DNA from: Planctomycetota bacterium
Lineage (GTDB): Bacteria > Planctomycetota > UBA1135 > GCA-002686595
NCBI GenBank assembly: GCA_016795325.1
Contig: JAEUHY010000064.1
Location: 1-64,000, forward strand
DNA length: 64,000 nt
Direction: 5' to 3'
Positions 49,980 through 57,737 of the stretch are shown piece by piece; position 1 is the first letter of the stretch; the number at the start of each line of letters is the position of its first letter. The notes beneath the pieces were generated by a model, which was not told the DNA's origin, ran no database searches, and saw only the letters and a list, made by a program, of their open reading frames with translations. Both the position numbers and the translations under genes were made by a program.

Positions 49980-50345
49980 GCTCCGCACGCCGCGAGCCCG
50001 CGCTTCATCAACCTCCGCCAACACCCGCCTCGGCGCCGGACGAGACCCATCACGACGCCTGTGAAGCCGGCGGGGCGACGGCGAGGCGGGAGCCTCGGTC
50101 GAGATCGCGATGCCGCGCCGCCGGCCGTTTCGCGTTCTCGAGGTCCACGAGCCGTTCGCGCGTCGTCACCACGCACATGTGGGCGCTCAACGCCACAGCT
50201 TCCGAGTTGGCGTAGCCTCCGGAACCACGGCCATCACCTCCCAACTCCCGCCAGACTGCGGGACCAGGAGTGACCGGCGGCCAGCTCACCGACTTCCGCC
50301 AGGACCTCGACTCGACCGTGGGCGTGTGACGCGCTTTGCGCGCCG
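49980..50345. other. Intergenic region between kinase and pdxR
   Basis: 366 bp between converging genes. One minus-strand frame contains 'GGYANSEAVALSAHMCVVTT' and 'RERLVDLENAKRPAARHRD', possibly a gene-end fragment, but I cannot assign it. No terminator hairpin recognised. Confidence 0.4.
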
Positions 50346-51743
50346 CTACACCACCGCCGCCGTCGGCGACGGGCGGCTGGCCAGCAGTGCGGCGAGCCGT
50401 TGCAGGCCGCTCGCGAGTTCTTCGCGCGTGGCCGGCGTGGCGAGGCAGATGCGTACGGCGTGCGGCGCGGCGGCGCGGCCGATGGCGAAGGCTTCGGGGC
50501 TCGAAACGGCGATGCCGGCGCGGCGCGCGCGGGCGACGAAGTCCGAGGCGCGCCAGGGCTCGGGCAGCGGCAGCCACAGGTGCGGGCTGTCGGGGCAGGT
50601 GGGGGACTCGAACTCGCCGAGCAGCTTGCGCGCGAGTTGCTGGCGCGCGCGCGCTTCGTCGCGCTTGGCCGTGGCCGCGCGGTCGGCGACGCCGCTCTCG
50701 ATCCAGTGCGAGGCGAGCTCGACCGAGATCGTGGCCGGCATTGCGCCCAGGGCGCCGGAGTTCATGAGCGCGCGCTCGTGCGTCGCTTCGTTGCCCTCGG
50801 GCGTGACGAGGTAGCCGACGCGCAGGCCGGCGAGCAGGCACTTGGTCAGCGTCGTGAGGTACAGCGTGCGCTCGGGCGCAAAGGTCGCGATCGGCCGCGC
50901 GCCGTCCGCGGCCATGTAGCTGTAGGTGTCGTCTTCGAGGATCGAGAGCTCGCAGCGCCGCGCGGCCTCGGCGATCGCGCGCCGGCGCTCGTTCGAGAGC
51001 GACGTGCCGATCGGATTCTGCGCGTTGGGCTGGCAGTAGACGGCCTTGACCGAGCCGGTGCGGCAGGCGTTTTCGAGCTCCTCGGCGACGATGCCGCCAG
51101 AGTCGAACTCGATCGGTTGCACGCGGATGCCGAGCAGCTGCGCCTGCGATTTGAGCCCGGCGTAGGTGAGCGACTCGGCCAGGATCGTGTCGCCCGGCTG
51201 CGCACAGGTCGCGAGCGCGACGGCGAGCGCGAGCTGCGCGCCGCCGGTGACGAGCACACGCTCGGGGTCGACCGTCATGCCGCCGCGCGCGAGCCACTTC
51301 GTCGCGCTCTGGCGCTGCTCGAGCGTGCCGCCGATCGAGTAGCCGCTGCTCGCGGCGTGCAGCGTGCGGCTCTGCGCGAGCGCTTTGAGCGCCGCAGCTT
51401 GTTCCTCCGGGCTCGGCCCGCCGCTCGGCAGGTTGAATGCGAGGTCGAGCATGCCCTCGGGCACGCTGAGCGGCGCCGCGGCGCGCGCCGAGCGCGCCAT
51501 CGGGTCGCGCACGTAGCTTCCGCGCCCAACCTCGCCGTCGATCAGGCCGCGTCGCGCGACCTCGGCGTAGGCGCGTGTGATCGTCCCGACGTTCACGTTG
51601 AGCCGGCGCGCCAGCGCCCGGTGCGTCGGCAGGCGCGTGCCCGGCGGCACGGCGCCGGACTCAATGTCTCGCACCAAGGCGAGGGCGATGGCGTGGTACA
51701 GCGGGCTGTCCGCTCCTGTGAGGTCCGGGCGCCAGTTTGTCAT
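50346..51743 (-). CDS. pdxR: MocR/PdxR-type regulator (GntR HTH fused to aminotransferase)
   Basis: A 465-residue fusion. Residues ~12-80 are a GntR winged helix ('TRLPTHRALARRLNVNVGTI', 'RAYAEVARRGLIDGEVGRGS'); the rest is a fold-type I PLP domain with 'QPNAQNPIGT', 'EDDTYSYM' and the PLP-lysine context 'TLTKCLLAGLRVGYL'. It is divergent from pdxS, 129 bp apart, the classical arrangement of PdxR, which senses PLP and activates pdxST while repressing itself. Its last 107 codons also occur as a duplicate at 36879-37198. Confidence 0.9.
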   Translation of the reverse strand: MTNWRPDLTGADSPLYHAIALALVRDIESGAVPPGTRLPTHRALARRLNVNVGTITRAYAEVARRGLIDGEVGRGSYVRDPMARSARAAAPLSVPEGMLDLAFNLPSGGPSPEEQAAALKALAQSRTLHAASSGYSIGGTLEQRQSATKWLARGGMTVDPERVLVTGGAQLALAVALATCAQPGDTILAESLTYAGLKSQAQLLGIRVQPIEFDSGGIVAEELENACRTGSVKAVYCQPNAQNPIGTSLSNERRRAIAEAARRCELSILEDDTYSYMAADGARPIATFAPERTLYLTTLTKCLLAGLRVGYLVTPEGNEATHERALMNSGALGAMPATISVELASHWIESGVADRAATAKRDEARARQQLARKLLGEFESPTCPDSPHLWLPLPEPWRASDFVARARRAGIAVSSPEAFAIGRAAAPHAVRICLATPATREELASGLQRLAALLASRPSPTAAVV

Positions 51744-51872
51744 GCTCGCAAGCCTAGCATTGATGCGGACAATTTGTGGCGCAATCTTGCTCTGCAGGCC
51801 CGGCGGCGGCGTTTGTTTCGCTCGCCTGGCGGTCCAGGCCGACACAATCGGCCGCCACGCGCGAGACAATCG
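51744..51872. promoter_or_regulatory. pdxR-pdxS divergent control region
   Basis: 129 bp holding both promoters. Similar motifs recur: GGACAATTTGTGG (51767-51779), GACACAATCGG (51841-51851) and GAGACAATCGA (51863-51873), which share (A)CAATyG. Direct repeats of this kind are candidate PdxR sites; the last overlaps the pdxS start. Confidence 0.4.
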
Positions 51873-52781
51873 ATGCTCAACACCACGACACCTACCCGGA
51901 CTCCCCAGGCTGCCCAGGACGTCAACGTCGGCCTCGCGCGCATGTTGTGCGGCGGGGTGATCATGGACGTGACCGACGCCGAGCAGGCGCGCATCGCCGA
52001 GGGCGCGGGCGCGACGGCGGTCATGGCGCTCGAGCGCGTGCCCAGCGACATCCGCAAGGAGGGCGGCGTCGCGCGCATGGCGGCGATCGAGAAGGTGCTC
52101 GAGATCCAGGCCGTGGTCACGATTCCGGTGATGGCCAAGGCGCGCATCGGGCACTTCGTCGAAGCGCGCGTGCTCGAGCAGCTGGGCGTCGACTTCATCG
52201 ACGAGAGCGAGGTGCTCACGCCCGCCGACAGCGAGCACCACATCGACAAGCGCGCCTTCCGCGTGCCGTTCGTGTGCGGCGCGACGTGCCTGGCGGAGGC
52301 GCTGCGCCGCATCGGCGAAGGCGCGGCGTTGATCCGCACCAAGGGCGAGGCCGGCACGGGCGACATCGTCGAAGCCGTGCGCCACCTGCGCTTGGTGAAC
52401 CGCGAGATCCGCATGGTGCGTTCGGCGCCGCGCGAGGAGCTGATGGCGATCGCGAAAGAGCTGCGCGCGCCGTACGAGTTGGTGCTGCAAGTGCACGAGC
52501 TCGGCAAGCTGCCGGTGCCGAACTTCGCCGCCGGCGGCGTGGCCACGCCCGCGGACGCCGCGCTCGCGATGGCGCTCGGCGCCGAGGCCGTGTTCGTGGG
52601 CTCCGGCATCTTCAAGTCCGCCGATCCGGCGCGCACGGCGGCCGCGGTGGTGAAGGCGACCGCGCGCTGGAACGAGCCGGACATCGTCGCGCAGGCCTGC
52701 CGCGAGAGCGGCGCGCCGATGCGCGGGCAGTCCGCGGCCGCGATGGCGGTCGAAGAGCGCCTCGCGACGCGAGGTTGGTGA
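51873..52781 (+). CDS. pdxS: Pyridoxal 5'-phosphate synthase subunit PdxS
   Basis: A 302-residue (beta/alpha)8 synthase. 'GGVIMDVTDAEQARIAEGAG' with 'VMALERVPSDIR', the catalytic-lysine region 'IPVMAKARIGHFVEA', 'DFIDESEVLTPAD' and 'RTKGEAGTGDIVEAVRH' are all intact. It makes PLP from ribose 5-phosphate, glyceraldehyde 3-phosphate and ammonia supplied by PdxT. It overlaps pdxT by 1 nt (TGATG), so the two are translationally coupled. Confidence 0.97.
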   Translation: MLNTTTPTRTPQAAQDVNVGLARMLCGGVIMDVTDAEQARIAEGAGATAVMALERVPSDIRKEGGVARMAAIEKVLEIQAVVTIPVMAKARIGHFVEARVLEQLGVDFIDESEVLTPADSEHHIDKRAFRVPFVCGATCLAEALRRIGEGAALIRTKGEAGTGDIVEAVRHLRLVNREIRMVRSAPREELMAIAKELRAPYELVLQVHELGKLPVPNFAAGGVATPADAALAMALGAEAVFVGSGIFKSADPARTAAAVVKATARWNEPDIVAQACRESGAPMRGQSAAAMAVEERLATRGW

Positions 52782-53362
52782 TGCAGGTCGGCGTGCTCGC
52801 GCTGCAGGGCGGCTTCGAGCCGCACCTCGACGTGCTGCGTTCGCTCGGCGTCGCCGCGCGCGCCGTGCGCACGCCGCGCGAGCTCGCCGAACTCACGCAC
52901 CTGGTGCTGCCCGGCGGCGAGTCGACCACGCTGCACCACCTGCTCACGCTGTTTGGAATGTGGGAGCTCCTCCGCGCGCGCCACGCGGCGGGGGAGCTGG
53001 TTGTGTTCGGCACCTGCGCGGGCGCGATCCTGATCGGGCGCGCCGCGACCGACGGCGCGCGTCCGCCGCGCCTGGGGCTGCTCGATGTCGCTCTCGAGCG
53101 CAATGCCTACGGCCGCCAAGTCGATTCCTTCCGCGCGGAGCTCGAGTTCGAAGGCGCGCCGCTGCCCGCGGTGTTCATCCGCGCGCCGCGCATCGCGAGC
53201 GTGGGCCCCGGCGTGCGCGTGCTCGCGCGCCACGGCGCGGACCCGGTGCTGGTCGTGGGGCCGGCTGCGCTCGCGGCAACCTTTCATCCCGAGTTGAGCG
53301 GCGATTCGAGGGTCCACCAGCGCTTCCTGGAGCTTGCGCCAAGCGCGGCGGTCGTGAGCTGA
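52781..53362 (+). CDS. pdxT: Pyridoxal 5'-phosphate synthase glutaminase subunit PdxT
   Basis: A 193-residue class I glutaminase. 'GVLALQGGFEPHLDVL', 'LVLPGGESTTLHHLL', the nucleophile in 'VFGTCAGAIL' and the His-x-Glu in 'ATFHPELSGD' are present. It supplies ammonia to PdxS. The last 84 nt of this gene are repeated with ~87 % identity at 54965-55048, which bounds the inserted segment after it. Confidence 0.96.
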   Translation: MQVGVLALQGGFEPHLDVLRSLGVAARAVRTPRELAELTHLVLPGGESTTLHHLLTLFGMWELLRARHAAGELVVFGTCAGAILIGRAATDGARPPRLGLLDVALERNAYGRQVDSFRAELEFEGAPLPAVFIRAPRIASVGPGVRVLARHGADPVLVVGPAALAATFHPELSGDSRVHQRFLELAPSAAVVS

Positions 53363-53409
53363 CGTGGACTGAGCCTGGCCCAGTACGCTCGCGCCGTACA
53401 CTTCGCCCA

Positions 53410-54444
53410 ATGTCGGACCCCGGCGCCAGAGCGAGTTTTGTGACAGGGCCGTCCGCATTGCGGGCCGCGCTTGTCCAGAGAAGCTGCGCGGCAAGTGGAC
53501 TGTCCAAGATTCCGTGGGTGCACGTGGCGTCGTTGCTCTTGCTCCTCGTGACCGCATTCGTGTCGTCGTGCGGAGGCCGTTCGCAGCAATACTCGATTGC
53601 CTGGGAGCGCAACGGCACGCTGCTCGTCTCTGGGAGCGATTTGGGGCTCGTGAGGTGCTCCGCCTCCGGCGACGTTCTGGAGCGGTTGTTGGCCCCTCAG
53701 TGGGACATCGACGGACTGGCAGTGGCCGACTCCGAACTCGGGCCCGTGATCGCCTTCTCAGCCCGCAAGGGAGGCCCCAAGGTCGCCAATGGCGAAGTTG
53801 CCAGCGAGGTCTATTTTCTGAGGGTCGGCTCGAAGGCGCCCGAGCGCGTTACGACGAACAGCACTGCCGACAAGGTCCTCGTCGGCGACGTCGGTCCTTC
53901 CGTGTGGGTGCAAACCTACTCCGCGGCGCCTCCATCTCTTTTGATGTCTGCGTGGATTCCGCAGGGCGTGCGACGCATTCGGCTCTTCACCGGAAAACCC
54001 GAGGTCATCGTCCACGCTCGCGCGCCCGGGACCGACTTAGTCGCAGGCGGCCGGCACCAAGAACTCGGGGTAATTCTCTGCGATAGATGGCCAATGGGCG
54101 AGGGCTCCTTGGTGCTGGACTACGACGGACGAGTGCAGATGTCTCACTGTTCGTGGTTGGAGGTAACTCCCGCGGGCAGCGTCGGAGTCGACGCCTTCCG
54201 CGAAGCAGGGCGCAGCGGTGAAGCAGTTGTCTTTCAGCGTTCGGGTAGCAACCAGAAGCTGTCGATTCAGCGCTTCTACGACCACCGGGTTCCGTATGCA
54301 CCACGCGTTTCTCCGGACGGTGAGCACATCGCGTGGATCGTGAAGGATGCGCAGTACTCCGAGCGCGACCACCAACTCTGGATCGCGGACCTCGTGGCCG
54401 AAACGACGCGAGCCGTGCCGCTGGGATCCAGCTTCTTGCGCTGA
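53410..54444 (+). CDS. Lipoprotein with WD40/PD40-like end
   Basis: A 344-residue exported protein starting at ATG 53410. A long N-terminal part precedes the hydrophobic 'VASLLLLLVTAFVSSC' with lipobox SSC; an internal start closer to the signal cannot be excluded. The mature part is beta-rich; near the end 'YAPRVSPDGEHIAWIVKD' and 'DHQLWIADLVAETTRAVPL' are a TolB-like PD40 blade. Codon use is less GC-rich than in pdxST. It lies inside the segment bounded by the duplicated pdxT end. Confidence 0.72.
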   Translation: MSDPGARASFVTGPSALRAALVQRSCAASGLSKIPWVHVASLLLLLVTAFVSSCGGRSQQYSIAWERNGTLLVSGSDLGLVRCSASGDVLERLLAPQWDIDGLAVADSELGPVIAFSARKGGPKVANGEVASEVYFLRVGSKAPERVTTNSTADKVLVGDVGPSVWVQTYSAAPPSLLMSAWIPQGVRRIRLFTGKPEVIVHARAPGTDLVAGGRHQELGVILCDRWPMGEGSLVLDYDGRVQMSHCSWLEVTPAGSVGVDAFREAGRSGEAVVFQRSGSNQKLSIQRFYDHRVPYAPRVSPDGEHIAWIVKDAQYSERDHQLWIADLVAETTRAVPLGSSFLR

Positions 54445-54845
54445 CGCTGGCCAACGCGGGATGCAGCGAAGCTGCCTCCGCACATCGAGCGACGCTCGGA
54501 TGCACGGAAGAGGTCCGCATCGGTCGGCCGGTCAGGTTCGTCCGCAGCGTCGGTCCCTTCTCTTTGGACCGCTCCTCGCCAACCGTGGTCGGCGAAGCGT
54601 GGACACGCGGCAAGCTGGACTCGCTGCACTCCGTGAACGCGAACACGAAGTCATCCACGCTCGTCGACCACCCTGCTGCGACGACTCCGCAAGTGGCCGC
54701 TCGACGCGACGCCGATGGGGACGCAGCCTTGTCCGACCTGCCGATCAGGTCCACAGAATCGGGCGAGTGACGCACTCGATTCGAGGCTCGCTGGTCCAAC
54801 GGTGAGCTCTTCTCCGAGGGCGTGATCTGCGTGCGGGTCGCACCG
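54432..54845 (+). pseudogene. Decayed relative of the lipoprotein at 979-1431
   Basis: In order, 'LLALTLANAGC' (lipobox), 'VRFVRSVGPFSLDRSSPTVV', a DNA stretch matching the 'ITKDVTFVYHPVGA' part out of frame, and 'EARW' plus 'ELFSEGVICVRVAP' in a further frame match the intact lipoprotein. Several frameshifts break it. It overlaps the last 13 nt of the preceding gene. Confidence 0.75.
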
Positions 54846-54964
54846 CCGGGACCCCGGCATGCCGAGCGCCGTCGTGGGACGCACTGCCCGCCCGGCGCCG
54901 TTCCGCATCGTTGCACACCTGGACGCGTCGCAGGGCGTGGCAATGGGCGGGGCGGCGCGTGGCG

Positions 54965-55048
54965 ACCTTTCATACTGAATTGAGCGGCGATTCGAGGGTC
55001 CACCAGCGTTTCCTAGCGCTCGCGCCAAGCGCGGCGGCGCTGCGCTGA
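54965..55048 (+). repeat. Duplicated 3' end of pdxT
   Basis: 84 bp colinear without gaps with 53279-53362, about 73 of 84 positions identical, including the stop codon. It translates as 'TFHTELSGDSRVHQRFLALA' and a short tail. With the intact gene it forms direct repeats 1686 bp apart around the lipoprotein gene and pseudogene. Confidence 0.88.
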
Positions 55049-55272
55049 GCTGCGGAAGCAGTTCGCACGCGCCTCGCGTTTGCGCCCGTTCGCAGCAACG
55101 ACGTTTCGGGTGCGAACGGCGGGTTTTTCGGGGGCTTTCCAGCAGCTGCCCCACGACTACCGTCGACGCTCAAGTCGAGCTTGCGACGCGCCGAAGCGGT
55201 TCGGACGAGCCTCCCCGCGGTGCTCGCGCGCTGGCGTGTCGCGGCGGCCAGGGCTAGTTTTCGCGTTCCTCC
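55049..55272. other. Intergenic region upstream of the acetylation pair
   Basis: 224 bp with no supported gene; carries the promoter of 55273-57737. Confidence 0.5.
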
Positions 55273-56337
55273 ATGTCCCTGCGCCTCCTCGCCCCGCTGC
55301 TGTGGATCCTCGTCGTGGCGGCGGCGCTCGAGGTCGCGCTCGAGGTCCGCGCGCAGCGCCTGGGCTGGCCCACGCTGCTGTTCGGCGCGCCGCAGAGCGC
55401 TGAGGCGGGCGGCGGCGCCAGCGGACCGACGCGCGAGTTTCCGTTCCGCTCGCCGCTGCTCGATACGAGCGCTGCGACGAGCGCGCCGCGCGTGTGGTTC
55501 GCTTCGGCGTCGTACGGCGAAGACGTGCAGCAGGCCGTGCGCGACGTGTTTCCCAACCTTACGGTCGAACTCTTGCGCGAGCGCGGAGTCGAGTGCGTTG
55601 CGCTGAATGCGAGTTCGGCGGGCCACACGACGGCGAGCAACGCCGCGGAACTGCGTGAGCGCGGCGGCGAGTTCAACCCGCGCGTGGTCGTGCTCTACCA
55701 GATGTCGAACGACATCGACAAGTTGTCGGCGACGCTCGGCGCGCGCCCTTGGCGCAGTGCGGCGCAACGCAGCGCGCCGCCGAGCGAATCGCTCGCGAAG
55801 GCGGCTGCTCCGAACGAGGGTTTTCAGTGGGGCCTCTGGCTCGGCCGGCAGGTCGAAGCGACGACGATCTACAAGCACCTCAAGAGCCTGGCGACGTCGC
55901 GCGTGGCGACGCAGCGGCCGCTGGTGGACTCGCTCGGTCGCGAGGGAGAGCTGCTGTTCGAAGGACGCGTGCTCGAGCTCGTCGCGGCCGCGCGCGCGAG
56001 TGGCGCGACGCCCGTGCTGTGCACGTTCGCCACGGCGTACACGCTCGACACTCTCGCCAGCACGCCGCAGGAGTACGAGCTCAACCTGCTGCGCTTCAAC
56101 GTGTTCCTCTCGTTGCGCGGCTGGCTCGACAGCGTCGAGCGCTTCAACGCCGTGCTGCGCGCCGTCGCCGAACGCGAGCAGTTGCAACTCATCGACGTGA
56201 GCGCCGCTCTGAGCGGGCGCTCCGAGCTGTTCCGCGACATGTGGCACTTCACGAAGGAAGGCCACGCCGAAGTCGCGCGCCTGATGGCGGACGGCTTGGC
56301 GCGCGCGCCGGCCCTGACGAACGGGGCGCCGCGGTGA
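55273..56337 (+). CDS. SGNH-hydrolase-like membrane-anchored protein
   Basis: A 354-residue protein with an N-terminal anchor ('LLAPLLWILVVAAALEVAL'). SGNH landmarks: block I region 'VWFASASYGEDV' (the usual GDS is modified), 'LNASSAGHTTASNAAEL', 'VVVLYQMSNDIDK' (block III Asn-Asp) and 'FRDMWHFTKEGHAEVARL' (block V Asp-x-x-His). With the overlapping MBOAT gene it forms the standard pair for O-acetylation of an exported polysaccharide. Confidence 0.85.
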   Translation: MSLRLLAPLLWILVVAAALEVALEVRAQRLGWPTLLFGAPQSAEAGGGASGPTREFPFRSPLLDTSAATSAPRVWFASASYGEDVQQAVRDVFPNLTVELLRERGVECVALNASSAGHTTASNAAELRERGGEFNPRVVVLYQMSNDIDKLSATLGARPWRSAAQRSAPPSESLAKAAAPNEGFQWGLWLGRQVEATTIYKHLKSLATSRVATQRPLVDSLGREGELLFEGRVLELVAAARASGATPVLCTFATAYTLDTLASTPQEYELNLLRFNVFLSLRGWLDSVERFNAVLRAVAEREQLQLIDVSAALSGRSELFRDMWHFTKEGHAEVARLMADGLARAPALTNGAPR

Positions 56338-57737
56338 ACTTCAACGCGCCCGAATTCGCGCTGTTCTTCCCGGTCGTGCTGCTGGTCTACGCCGCGCTCT
56401 TCAAGCGCGAGCGCCCGCGCGAGCTGTGGCTGCTCGCCGCCAGCTACTTCTTCTACATGTCGTGGAACTGGAAGTACGCAGGACTCCTGCTGCTTTCGAC
56501 CGCGATCGACTTCTTCCTCGGCCAGCGCCTGCACGACTCGCACGATCCGGCGCAGCGCAAACGGCTCGCGACGATCTCGGTGGTCGTGAACCTCGGCCTG
56601 CTCGGCGTCTTCAAGTACTTCAACTTCTTCCTCGACGTCGCGCGCGACTCGCTGCAGCTGTTCGGCCGCGAGCTGCCGTTCCAGCCGCTCGATGTGCTGC
56701 TGCCGGTCGGCATCTCGTTCTACACCTTCCAGTCGCTCTCCTACACGATCGACATCTACCGCCGCGAGATCGCGCCCGAGAAGGACTTCGCGCGTTTCGC
56801 GCTGTTCGTCAGCTTCTTCCCGCAGCTCGTCGCCGGTCCGATCGTGCGCGCGGTCGACTTCCTGCCGCAACTCCACGGCGAACGTCGCATCAGCTCCGAG
56901 GACTTCCGCGAAGGGTTGTTCCGCATCTTCCGCGGCCTGTTCAAGAAGGTCGTGCTCGCGGACCTGCTCGCGAACTTCGGCGTCGACGCCGTGTTCGCCA
57001 GTCCCGCGTCGTACTCCTCGCTCGATCTGTACCTCGCGCTGTGCGGCTACGCGTTCCAGATCTACAACGACTTCTCCGGGTACAGCGACGTCGCCATCGG
57101 CGCCTCGCGCATGATGGGCTTCAAGTTCCCCGAGAACTTCAACCGCCCGTACCTGGCGCAGAACGTGCGCGAGTTCTGGACGCGCTGGCACATCTCGCTC
57201 TCCACCTGGCTGCGCGACTACCTCTACATCCCGCTCGGCGGCAACCGCGGCGCGAAGGGGCGCACGTCGTTCAACTTGATGGCGACGATGTTGCTCGGCG
57301 GCCTGTGGCACGGCGCCGCCATGAACTTCGTGCTCTGGGGCGCGTACCACGGCGCGTGGTTGATGTTCGCGCGCTCGGCGGATCGCCATTCGCGCGAGCA
57401 AGTTGGCGCCGGCCTGCTGCTCTGGCGCCGGCTCGTGTGCTTCCACGTCGTGCTCGGCGGCTGGCTGCTCTTCCGCGTCACCTCGCTCGAGCACCTGGGC
57501 GAGTACTTGCAGGGTTTCGCGCGCTTCAGCGCCGGAACGCAGCTCTCCGCGGGGTACTTCGCCGCGCTCGCGCTCGCGCTCGTCGCGCACTTCAGCTCGC
57601 AAGCTCAGATCGAGCGCTTCGGTCAGCGCATCGCCGCGTTGCCCGCGCCGCTGCAAGGCGCGTTGTACGCCGGCCTCGTGCTCGTGTTCTGCGCGCTCAC
57701 GTTGCAGGCGCCGGCCTTCATCTACTTCCAGTTCTGA
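56334..57737 (+). CDS. MBOAT-family O-acyltransferase (AlgI-like)
   Basis: A 467-residue multi-pass membrane protein from GTG 56334, overlapping the SGNH stop (GTGA). 'ASYFFYMSWNWKYAGLLLLS', 'LLPVGISFYTFQSLSYTIDI', 'PQLVAGPIVRAVDFLPQL', 'YNDFSGYSDVAIG' and 'FWTRWHISLSTWLRDYLYIP' are AlgI/DltB-type; the catalytic His is in 'GGLWHGAAMNFVLWGAYHG'. It moves acetyl groups across the membrane to the polymer-modifying partner. Its end overlaps the convergent flippase gene by 20 nt. Confidence 0.93.
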   Translation: MNFNAPEFALFFPVVLLVYAALFKRERPRELWLLAASYFFYMSWNWKYAGLLLLSTAIDFFLGQRLHDSHDPAQRKRLATISVVVNLGLLGVFKYFNFFLDVARDSLQLFGRELPFQPLDVLLPVGISFYTFQSLSYTIDIYRREIAPEKDFARFALFVSFFPQLVAGPIVRAVDFLPQLHGERRISSEDFREGLFRIFRGLFKKVVLADLLANFGVDAVFASPASYSSLDLYLALCGYAFQIYNDFSGYSDVAIGASRMMGFKFPENFNRPYLAQNVREFWTRWHISLSTWLRDYLYIPLGGNRGAKGRTSFNLMATMLLGGLWHGAAMNFVLWGAYHGAWLMFARSADRHSREQVGAGLLLWRRLVCFHVVLGGWLLFRVTSLEHLGEYLQGFARFSAGTQLSAGYFAALALALVAHFSSQAQIERFGQRIAALPAPLQGALYAGLVLVFCALTLQAPAFIYFQF

